From the NCBI RefSeq assembly GCF_030053345.1, contig NZ_JASGBP010000004.1:124001-188000 (forward strand): 64,000 bases of DNA. The letters run 5' to 3'. The notes under the pieces were generated by a model. That model ran no database searches. It saw nothing but the letters and a program-made list of their open reading frames with translations, and was not told the DNA's origin. The stretch's first letter is position 1; every line of letters starts with the position of its first letter. This stretch comes from Flavobacterium sedimenticola (GTDB lineage: Bacteria > Bacteroidota > Bacteroidia > Flavobacteriales > Flavobacteriaceae). The translations under genes and the position numbers were made by a program. Positions 6,591 through 14,800 of this stretch are shown here, in pieces.

Positions 6591-7423
6591 ATCGCAATAC
6601 TTTCATTTAATTTTTCCAACAACCTTTTGGAAAAAACCGTTTCGAATTCTTTCTTCCTGTACTTCGTTATCGGTTGAATTCCGGTAATAACATTGGTAAT
6701 GAACAATTCATCCGCTTTTTGTAAGTCAAACGGTGAAATTTCTTTTTGCACTACCTCAACCTCCTGAATTTCGGCAGCCAATTTTAATAGCTGCTTTCGC
6801 ATTACACCATTTAAAGCGCCTTCAGTTAAAGGCGGCGTAATCAGTTGATGGTTCATTAACATAAATACGTTTCCGTTCACTGCTTCGGCTACATTTTTAT
6901 CTTCATTGAGAATCAAGCAAGAATCTAAGCCGTTTTCTTGCGCAAAAATGCCGGAAGTAACCTGAATTATTTTGTTGGTTGTTTTAAGTGTTGACAACAA
7001 TTGTTTTGCAATCGTAAAATCTTTGTATAAATCAACTTCATAGGACTTATTATCCATTTGATATAATTTATTCTCTAAACCAACAGCCTGAATCACAAAA
7101 GAAACCGAATTATCTGTCGGGGTGTAAAATCCGCCTTCATTTCGAAACACCGTAATTCTGACTCTTGCCGAATCTTGGATATGGAGTTGCTGCACTAACC
7201 CTATTATTTGACTTTCCAAATATTCATAGGTGAATGCAATAGGAATCTGCATGCGAACAATTCGCAATGAGGCTAACAACCTAAAGTAATGGTCTTCAAA
7301 AAAAAGAATCTTTCCGTCTTTAATTTTGAGCGTTTCAAAAACGCCGTCACCATAGAGGAAAGAGCGATTAAAAATAGATATTTGTTGGTCTGAGTCCGTA
7401 TAAATTCCGTTGAAATTAATCAT
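6587..7423 (-). CDS. Class IV PLP-dependent aminotransferase (PabC/BCAT-like)
   Basis: A 278-residue fold-type IV aminotransferase. Family marks are SFLYGDGVFETLKI (21-34), Lys147 in LKTTN as the likely PLP Schiff-base lysine, Glu180 in AEAVNGNVF, and the phosphate-binding TEGALNGVMRKQL. Length and motifs fit 4-amino-4-deoxychorismate lyase (folate synthesis) or a small branched-chain/D-amino acid aminotransferase; these cannot be told apart by eye. The start is ATG 7423 (MINFNGIYTD); an earlier in-frame ATG at 7462 would translate through a hairpin. That hairpin and nine Us directly abut the ATG, and the -7 box lies just beyond, so leader structure may control expression. Confidence 0.85.
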   Translation of the reverse strand: MINFNGIYTDSDQQISIFNRSFLYGDGVFETLKIKDGKILFFEDHYFRLLASLRIVRMQIPIAFTYEYLESQIIGLVQQLHIQDSARVRITVFRNEGGFYTPTDNSVSFVIQAVGLENKLYQMDNKSYEVDLYKDFTIAKQLLSTLKTTNKIIQVTSGIFAQENGLDSCLILNEDKNVAEAVNGNVFMLMNHQLITPPLTEGALNGVMRKQLLKLAAEIQEVEVVQKEISPFDLQKADELFITNVITGIQPITKYRKKEFETVFSKRLLEKLNESIAI

Positions 7424-7457
7424 AAAAAAAAACCGTCCGAATATTAGAATCGGACGG
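7424..7457 (-). terminator. Hairpin plus U-tract abutting the aminotransferase start codon
   Basis: On the minus strand CCGTCCGA (7457-7450), a 9-nt loop and TCGGACGG (7440-7433) are followed by nine Ts ending at the ATG (7423). It looks like an intrinsic terminator for the START-like gene (stop at 7485). It also lies downstream of a -7 box at 7467-7460, so it would form the 5' leader of the aminotransferase mRNA. Confidence 0.75.
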
Positions 7458-7459
7458 GA

Positions 7460-7467
7460 CAAATATA
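7460..7467 (-). promoter_or_regulatory. -7 promoter box TATATTTG for the aminotransferase gene
   Basis: Exact TAnnTTTG on the minus strand, placing the expected transcription start at about 7455-7453, the first bases of the hairpin. No clear -33 TTG. Confidence 0.5.
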
Positions 7468-7484
7468 AGTTTAAAAAACAGGAA

Positions 7485-7877
7485 TTATATAGAACCTATA
7501 ACATGTTTTAAATCGGAAATTTGATTTTCCCATAATAATTTAGACTCTTCTAATTCATCTTCTACCGCATAATCCACAACCATCAGCGAAACATCTTTAG
7601 TAATTTCATCTTCTAAAATTCGGAGCTCAAAATAATAATCGGTGTCTTTTTTATCGGCATCAACCCATTTAAATTTTACCTTTTCTCCGGTTTTCTTGGA
7701 AGCTAATCTGGCATTTTCCTCGACATCATCCCAAATAAAAGTAAAAAACTCACCACGAGAATTAACATTATCCGCAAACCATTCCTGTAATCCGGACGGT
7801 GTTGAAATGTATTGATACAACAACTGAGGTGACGAGTTTACGGGAAACTCAAGTTCGTAACGTACTTTGGCGTCCAT
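7485..7877 (-). CDS. START-like (AHSA1/SRPBCC-type) domain protein
   Basis: A 130-residue protein that fits the START-like family seen throughout Flavobacteriia: MDAKVRYELEFPVNSSPQLL, the SRPBCC-type STPSGLQEWFADNV, then alternating strands (GEFFTFIWDD, KVKFKWVDAD) and a C-terminal helix WENQISDLKHVIG. The fold makes a hydrophobic cavity that binds a lipid or hydrophobic ligand in related proteins; the ligand here is unknown. No signal peptide. It ends in the hairpin at 7424-7457 and is divergent from the tRNA gene. Confidence 0.75.
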   Translation of the reverse strand: MDAKVRYELEFPVNSSPQLLYQYISTPSGLQEWFADNVNSRGEFFTFIWDDVEENARLASKKTGEKVKFKWVDADKKDTDYYFELRILEDEITKDVSLMVVDYAVEDELEESKLLWENQISDLKHVIGSI

Positions 7878-7962
7878 ACCTTAACAAATTTTTTGGAAAT
7901 ATATAGAATATAAAATCAAAAAAAAAGCGTTTTTTAAAAATAAAAAAAATAACCCTCAGAAG

Positions 7963-7993
7963 TTTGTAGCCAATAATTTTAATTTTATATTTG
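7963..7993 (+). promoter_or_regulatory. Promoter of the tRNA-Met gene
   Basis: TTTG at 7963-7966, 19-bp spacer, TATATTTG at 7986-7993: consensus Bacteroidota promoter with a predicted start near 8000, about 20 bp before the tRNA. Confidence 0.8.
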
Positions 7994-8021
7994 CACCCGC
8001 ATTCAGGGAATGCTTTATCAT

Positions 8022-8095
8022 GGCGAGGTAGCTCAGTTGGTTAGAGCGCAGGATTCATAACCCTGAGGTCGAGAGTTCAAATCTCTCTCTCGCTA
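8022..8095 (+). tRNA. tRNA-Met (anticodon CAT)
   Basis: A 74-nt cloverleaf: acceptor arms GGCGAGG/TCTCGCT (with two G-U pairs), U8-A9, D-arm GCTCAGTTGGTTAGAGC, anticodon loop TTCATAA (anticodon 8056-8058), T-arm GAGAG-TTCAAAT-CTCTC and discriminator A8095. CCA is not encoded. The anticodon stem lacks the three G-C pairs of initiator tRNAs, so this looks like elongator Met. A tRNA-Ile(CAT) with lysidine cannot be excluded by eye. Confidence 0.93.
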
Positions 8096-8096
8096 C

Positions 8097-8127
8097 AAAA
8101 AAGGCTCGAAAATTTCGAGCCTTTTTT
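8097..8127 (+). terminator. Intrinsic terminator of the tRNA gene
   Basis: Stem GGCTCGAA (8103-8110) with TTCGAGCC (8114-8121), preceded by As and followed by six Ts. Confidence 0.9.
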
Positions 8128-8196
8128 CATTTTATACCGTTGATTAAAATTGTTTTTCAAAACGATTTTGGGGATTTTACACAAAACATTAAATAT

Positions 8197-8290
8197 GTAA
8201 GTTTTTTATACTATATTTTATGTTTTTAGTGCATTTCATCGATTTTTTTGTTCTTTTATCGATTACATTTTTACTTTTGATTTGTCAAAA
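8197..8290 (+). promoter_or_regulatory. Promoter and upstream element of the 1055-aa surface protein, shared with its downstream paralogue
   Basis: It contains GTAAGTTTTTTA (8197-8208), a 25-bp block at 8227-8251 with core GTGCATTTCATCGAT, a TTTG at 8247-8250, a -7 box TACTTTTG at 8272-8279, and leader TTGTCAAAA (8282-8290). The same blocks occur in the same order before the 2964-aa gene (11668-11771). The 30-bp distance between the first two blocks is identical in both copies. Confidence 0.75.
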
Positions 8291-8344
8291 ACAATAAAGT
8301 GACATAATCATTTTAAAAAATTCATCAACTAATCCCCAAGAGTT

Positions 8345-11300
8345 ATGAAAACAATTTTACTTAACCTACAGAAAAACTATTTAGTTGTAATAACGTTGTT
8401 TATTACATCGTTGTCCTTCGGTCAGAATCTTTATGATTCCAGCGGAAACATTATTTGGGATGCCACAGCCAACAGTGGTTACAATAACAATGTCAGCCTT
8501 ATCGGTAGGGATAATGCTATCAACCTGAATAAGAAACAAAACACTACCAGTATGCCGAAAGTTGGTTTGGGCACTATTGCCAATTCAAACAATGCCAACC
8601 CGAACAATTTTGCCAGCGACAAGACTTATCTGGTTTGGGGTGACAACGGTGGTTCGTTGAGTGACTCCGGTACCGATGTCACCGTAACCTTTGGAGGAAC
8701 TTCAGGCGTAAATACCAGTATTGACATTCCGAGTAAAAAATGGAAAGTAGTGGAAACCGGCGGCGATGTTGGCGCGACAAAAATTTCTATTAACGCTTCA
8801 GACTTCAGCAGTTTACCTGCTTTGTCAGGAAATGACTCTTATGTTGTGGTAGTGGCCAATGATGCTTCTTTTACCACTAATGTGGAAACTGTCTTTTTAA
8901 ATGGCAATGGTTCCAATCAAGAAGGTAATTACGATTTTGACGGAACTAAATATTTCACGATTGGAGTTGCACACAGAGGTACTTTCTCGAGAGAAATCTC
9001 TTTTGACGGTTTGGATGATGTTATAAAGTTTGATGCTGTAAATAATTTAACTCCTAATTTCACCATGATGTTTTGGATGAAACCAACAGGAAATAATGCC
9101 TTAGCTAACAACAGAACTATTGTATCCAAATACAACGGAACTTCAGGATACAGAGTATACCTATCTACTGACAATAAATTGAATGTTTCATGGACGGGTG
9201 GAACTACTTTAACTTCTGCAACGACTATTCCAAATAATGAATGGCATAACATCGCTATCGTATACTCTGTTGGAAGCTTAGTTCTTTACATCGACGGAGT
9301 GATGGATTCAGTGGTTTCTTCAAGTGCTCCGAGTTCAGATTCAAGCATTTTCTCCATTGGTGGTGAATACCGAAACAAATCAAGTGTCGGAAATTATTTT
9401 AAAGGAGAAATTGATGAATTCAGACTTTGGAGAAGAGCCATGAATTTAAATCCAATCCGATACATTATCAATCAGGAAATAGCACAATATGGAACTGATG
9501 AAGTCGTTGGTACAGTGATTCCTCAAAATATTTCCAAAAATGAAATCAGCGGTATTAAATGGTATAATCTTATAGCGTATTATTCCATGAACTCATTTAT
9601 TGGAACGCACGTTGACGATAACTCACAGTCTAAAAACAGAGGTTATTTATTCACCAACAATGCACTTACCGTAAAACAACAAAGTGCTCCAATGCCTTAT
9701 GAAACCACAACCGATGGTAATTGGACCAATAGCAATACATGGGCGAATGGAAATATTCCTCTATCTGTGTCAATTGTAAACCCGGCAACTACTATTGCGT
9801 GGAATATTGTAAAAACCAACAACAATGTAAACTCTACTGCAAACCAAACACTGTTAGCTCTTTTGGTGACAGGCAATACTTTAAACGCTCAAAACAATTC
9901 TAAAATTGAGGTTTCACATTACCTGAAACTTGACGGCAAAATTGACCTTCAAGGGAAATCGCAATTGGTACAAACCCACAACAGCGATTTAGATGCCGCA
10001 AGCATCGGATTTATCGAAAGAGATCAACAAGGGCAATCCAATAAATTCAATTACAATTATTGGTCATCACCGGTAAGCTCTATAAATAATTCAACTCTTA
10101 ACCATGGATTTACTGTGGCAGGAGTAATGAAAGACGGAACTTCTTCAACACCACAAGACATTAACTGGACAACCGGAATAAACGGTTCTCCAACAAGTCC
10201 AATTACGCTATCTAGCTATTGGATATTTAAATTCCAAGATTTGTCAAATGGTTATGCCAATTGGAGTGCTGTGGGCCAAAACGGAACACTCTCTGCCGGA
10301 CAAGGGTTTACATTAAAAGGATCCGGTAGTGCTACTGCTAATCAAAACTACACTTTTGTTGGTAAACCGAATAACGGTACTATAGCCTCTAGTGTATCTG
10401 CCGGAAATTTAAACTTATCCGGTAACCCATATCCTTCTGCTATTGATGCTAACCGATTTATCGACGATAATGCCGCCAGCATTACCGGTACGTTGTATTT
10501 CTGGGAGCATTACAATACCAACACCTCACATGCTACCATTTTGTACCAAGGAGGTTATGCAACCTACACCAAAACCGGAGGAACTGCACCGGTAGCTCCT
10601 ACCGGAGTTAGCGGAAGCGGAACCAGCAGAAAAAGACCAAACAGATATATACCGGTAGGTCAAGGCTTTTTTGTAACAGGTTCTTCAACCGGAGGCGCCA
10701 TCACATTTAATAATAGTCAAAGGGTCTTTGCCACAGAAAATGACAGCAGATCTTACCAATTATTCCGAACAAATTCAGACCCTATCACTATTAATGATGA
10801 GGGAGATGCAAATGATGAAGAGCAATTCACAAAATTGTATTTAGGATTTGACTCGGCCGATCAAATACACCGACAAATACTAATTGGCTTTATGAATGAA
10901 TATGCTACTTCAGGAATTGACCCTGGGTATGATGGTTTGAGTATCGAAAACCTTACTAATGATTACTATTTCATTAACGGTACAGTAAAACTAAACATAC
11001 AAGGAGAAGGTTATTTTAACGTTGCTGCAGTATATCCGCTTGGTGTAAAAAATGCTGTAGAAGGCATTGTTAAATTCAGTATTGATGAAAAAGAAAATTT
11101 GGACGAGTCTCAAAATGTGTACATTTACGATAACCTCACTAACGAGTATCACGACATTACCACAGAAGGCTGGGAAATCAGTTTACCTGCAGGAACTTTT
11201 GACAATCGCTTCTCATTAAGATTCCTTAATCCGGATGCTTTAGGAACTGTTGAAAACAATACTCTAAGCGGAATAATGGTTACGCATTCACAAGCAGATG

Positions 11301-11512
11301 AATTGTTAACAATCAAAAATGAACTACAAGTAGCGACCATAGATTCAGTAGTATTATACAACATCATGGGGCAAAATGTATCTCAATGGAAATTAGACAC
11401 TAATAACCAACAAATCATTCAATTATCTGTTGAAAACGCAACTACCGGAACTTACATCGTAAAAATTAATACCGATAAAGGAAGTTTCAGTAAAAAGATT
11501 TTAATTCAATAA
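8345..11512 (+). CDS. T9SS-exported LamG-domain surface protein, 1055 aa
   Basis: Predicted secreted or cell-surface protein. The signal peptide is residues 1-26 (hydrophobic core YLVVITLFITSLSF, then GQ). Next come a module with GNIIWDATANSGYNNNVSLI and YLVWGDNGG (about 28-200, DUF8202-like), a LamG/concanavalin-like domain about 210-375 (SFDGLDDVIKF ... NEWHNIAIVYS ... GEIDEFRLW), a region with NYNYWSSPVSSIN and NLNLSGNPYPSAID common to flavobacterial T9SS proteins, and a T9SS type A sorting domain in the last ~80 residues (DSVVLYNIMGQNV ... GTYIVKINTDKGSFSKKI). Nearly the whole mature protein is paralogous to residues ~1926-2964 of the next gene. LamG suggests carbohydrate or protein binding, perhaps adhesion; the ligand is unknown. 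Confidence 0.88.
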   Translation: MKTILLNLQKNYLVVITLFITSLSFGQNLYDSSGNIIWDATANSGYNNNVSLIGRDNAINLNKKQNTTSMPKVGLGTIANSNNANPNNFASDKTYLVWGDNGGSLSDSGTDVTVTFGGTSGVNTSIDIPSKKWKVVETGGDVGATKISINASDFSSLPALSGNDSYVVVVANDASFTTNVETVFLNGNGSNQEGNYDFDGTKYFTIGVAHRGTFSREISFDGLDDVIKFDAVNNLTPNFTMMFWMKPTGNNALANNRTIVSKYNGTSGYRVYLSTDNKLNVSWTGGTTLTSATTIPNNEWHNIAIVYSVGSLVLYIDGVMDSVVSSSAPSSDSSIFSIGGEYRNKSSVGNYFKGEIDEFRLWRRAMNLNPIRYIINQEIAQYGTDEVVGTVIPQNISKNEISGIKWYNLIAYYSMNSFIGTHVDDNSQSKNRGYLFTNNALTVKQQSAPMPYETTTDGNWTNSNTWANGNIPLSVSIVNPATTIAWNIVKTNNNVNSTANQTLLALLVTGNTLNAQNNSKIEVSHYLKLDGKIDLQGKSQLVQTHNSDLDAASIGFIERDQQGQSNKFNYNYWSSPVSSINNSTLNHGFTVAGVMKDGTSSTPQDINWTTGINGSPTSPITLSSYWIFKFQDLSNGYANWSAVGQNGTLSAGQGFTLKGSGSATANQNYTFVGKPNNGTIASSVSAGNLNLSGNPYPSAIDANRFIDDNAASITGTLYFWEHYNTNTSHATILYQGGYATYTKTGGTAPVAPTGVSGSGTSRKRPNRYIPVGQGFFVTGSSTGGAITFNNSQRVFATENDSRSYQLFRTNSDPITINDEGDANDEEQFTKLYLGFDSADQIHRQILIGFMNEYATSGIDPGYDGLSIENLTNDYYFINGTVKLNIQGEGYFNVAAVYPLGVKNAVEGIVKFSIDEKENLDESQNVYIYDNLTNEYHDITTEGWEISLPAGTFDNRFSLRFLNPDALGTVENNTLSGIMVTHSQADELLTIKNELQVATIDSVVLYNIMGQNVSQWKLDTNNQQIIQLSVENATTGTYIVKINTDKGSFSKKILIQ

Positions 11513-11535
11513 CCATTCAAGTAACACCCAAAAAG

Positions 11536-11564
11536 TACTCCCAAAAATGGGAGTATTTTTTTTT
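11536..11564 (+). terminator. Intrinsic terminator between the two surface-protein genes
   Basis: Stem TACTCCCA (11536-11543) with TGGGAGTA (11548-11555), 4-nt loop, then a run of nine Ts. It separates the two paralogues transcriptionally. Confidence 0.9.
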
Positions 11565-11667
11565 ACCTCACCACCCCTTAGAACCTATTAATCTGTTTAA
11601 TCAACAAAAGCATCTGAAAAAAAGTCGTTTTTAAGGCATTTTAAAAGTAAGAATTGAGTTTTATTTT

Positions 11668-11771
11668 GTAAGTTTTTTACGCATGTATAAATCAATATAG
11701 TGCATTTCATCGATTTTTTTGTGTTTTTTGTCGACATTTTGAATTGATGTATTAGCTTTGAGTTGTCAAAA
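11668..11771 (+). promoter_or_regulatory. Promoter and upstream element of the 2964-aa surface protein (copy of 8197-8290)
   Basis: GTAAGTTTTTTA (11668-11679), the 25-bp block with core GTGCATTTCATCGAT (11698-11722), -7 box TAGCTTTG (11753-11760) and leader TTGTCAAAA (11763-11771). The distance from the 25-bp block to the -7 box is 10 bp longer (one helical turn) than in the upstream gene. The sequence between blocks is diverged, so the blocks look selected. Confidence 0.75.
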
Positions 11772-11806
11772 TCAACCATGTTTTACATACCTTAAAAAAA
11801 TGAGTT

Positions 11807-14800
11807 ATGGAAAAAATACAGATTACACTAAGAAAAAAGTACATTACCATAATAATGGTATTGGTAATGTATGCAGGATACGGTCAATCACAAATATTTT
11901 ACACTAACTCCGGAACTTTTACAGCTCCTGCAGGAGTGACCACTATTCAAGTGGAAGCGTATGGTGCCGGTGGCGGTGGCGGATATGGCGGCTCATCTAA
12001 TAAAGATGGCGGTGGCGGTGGCGGTGGCGGTGGCTACACTAAAAACATTTCGGTTCCCGTAACAGCAGGTACAACATACAACATCACTATTGGAGCCAGA
12101 GGAAACGGTGCTACCTCAAGCATTTCACCAAACGGAGCAAATGGAGGCAACACTTTTGCTACATTTGGATCAACAACAGTTATTGCTTATGGTGGAATCG
12201 GTGGTTTTGGCTATACCAATGGAGGTGCCGGAGGAACAGGAGGCGCTGGCTCAACCTATAATGGTGGCGCCGGTGGTGCCGGACTCAACGGTCTTGGTAG
12301 CGGCGGCGGCGGCGGCGCAGCGGGTACTTTGAGCCATGGAGGCTTAGGATCCGTTCCAAATGGAGGAACTGCCGGTGGAGGATTTGCCGGTGCCGGTGGT
12401 GCAGGTACTACTTCTCCGAGTGCCGCAGGTTCATCTTCGCTGAGTAACTATGGCGGTGGCGGTGGTGGTGGCACCAAAGCATCAGCCGGTGGAAATGGAG
12501 CCGGTGGATATGTAATTATAACTTATACTTGTCCTACTTACGCTTTAACCGGTGCAACTTCTTCTAATAGTCCGTTGTGTGCGGGTTCTTCTGCCCTGGT
12601 AACTTTAACTTCATCTTCCTTAGCATCAGGAGCATACATCGTAACTTATAACTTAAGTGGGGCAACAACTGCCAACGGAATCACTGCTGTGATGAATTTC
12701 ACGGCCGGTAATCCCGGATCCGGAACATTTAGTACACCTGTTTTAAATTTGGGTGTTACTAATGTTACAATAACAAATTTAGCTTCTTCTTATTGCAGCA
12801 ACAATATAAGTGCCTTCAATACTACCAGCATTACGGTAAATTCAAGTCCGACAGCCATTTCTGGCGCTGCCGTTACCGAATGTTCATCAAACACTGCAAT
12901 CAATATAACGACCGGGGCAAGTGCAGCAAACTACAATACTGTATTATGGACTACCGGCGGGACCGGTACTTTTACAGATGCCAATTCATTATCGGCCTGC
13001 ACTTACACTCCCAGCGAGGCTGATATAGCAACAGGAAGCGTACAAATAACACTTACCGCTTCAAATCCGGGTTGTACAAGCGCAACATCAACTAAAACCT
13101 TAACATTAGTGGCTGCAGCCGATATAGAAGCAGGTGCAAATGTTTATACGTGTTCATCAGGTGGTGCTGTCAATGTTACTACCGGTGCTAGTGCTGCAAA
13201 CTACACCTCTATTGCATGGACTTCCAATGGAACAGGAACTTTTGCTGATGCCAATTCCATAACATCGTGTACCTATACTCCAAGTGCTGACGATATTCTT
13301 TCCGGAACTATTATTTTAACGCTCACCGCAACCGGAAATTCACCATGCGGCGTCACAACAGCTACCAAAACATTAACTATAGGTAATCCAATGACGGTGG
13401 AGGCAGGAGCTGACATCACCATTTGTGCGACCACAGATCCTGTTAGCGTGACAGATGGTTCCGAGGCAACCCAACAAACCGAAGTATTATGGACTTCGAG
13501 CGGAACGGGTTCTTTTACCCATGCTGATTCTATGACCGATTGTGCGTATACGGCAAGCGCTGAAGATTTAACCGCAGGAAGTGTTACACTAACGCTTACC
13601 GCCTCCAATACAGGTTGTGACAATGTAACTTCAACAAAAACCTTAACTTTTATAGCGCAACCCACAGCAATTGCCGGAGATGAAATATCCATTTGTTCTA
13701 CTGTTGGTTCAATCAACATTGCTGATGGCTCATCTGCCAATAATTACACCAACATCTTGTGGACAACAAGCGGAACCGGTACTATTGACAATCCTGATTC
13801 GCTTACCTCTGCCGTATACACTCCCAGTGCAGAAGACATCGCAGCGGGAAGCGTTATTGTAACGCTAACAGCATATGGGAATACGCCTTGTGCAGCTGCT
13901 GTTTCTACTAAAACAGTAACTATTAACAGCCCCATGACGGCTGTAGCCGGTGCTGATTTTAGTGCTTGTACTTCCGAAACAGCTATTAATATTACCACTG
14001 ATGCAGTTGCCTCTAATCAAACCAGTGTGTCATGGACATCAAACGGAAGCGGTAGTTTTACCAATGCCGATTCGCTCACACAAGCTACTTATATGCCAAG
14101 TGCTGATGATTTGGCTTCGGGAAGTGTTGTTTTCACACTTACGGTTTCAAATATAGGATGTACTGATGTTATCTCAACTAAAACAATGGCATTTGTTGAC
14201 AGCGCTGATGCAGCGGCCGGTATGGATTTGGCGATTTGTTCGTACAATACAGCTGTTAATGTTACTTTCGGTGCATCGGCATCAAACTATACTGCTGTCG
14301 AATGGACATCGAGCGGAACGGGAACCTTTAACGATGCTGATTCATTAACATCAGCTACCTACTTCCCGAGTGCGGATGACATTGCCGCCGGTGGTGTTAC
14401 TATTACCTTAACTGCAATTGGGAACACTCCTTGTTCCAATGCCGTTTCCACAAAAATATTAACCATAGATACTACCCCTACTGCAACAGCCGGCGTTGAT
14501 TTTTCCACTTGTTACAGCGGAGGCTCAATCAATATAGGTTCTGATGCAAGTGCAACCCACCATACAAGTGTCATTTGGATATCAAATGGAACCGGAACCT
14601 TTGAGAATGCCGACTCTGTAACTAATTGTAACTATACTCCCAGCGAAGCTGATTTAGCTGTCGGAAGCGTTGTTTTTTCTTTAATCGCTTCAAATGCAGG
14701 TTGTGGAGTAGCTTATGCTACAAAAACAGTCACCATTAGCGCCCTTCCAACCGTTGTGGCGGGAGATGTGATAAACACTTGTGAAAGTAACGGTGCGGTA

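Noticed and set aside
13273..13740. Antisense open frames of 60-155 codons in the repeat region
   Set aside because: They arise from the biased Thr/Ser/Ala codons of the sense repeats and recur with the repeat period.
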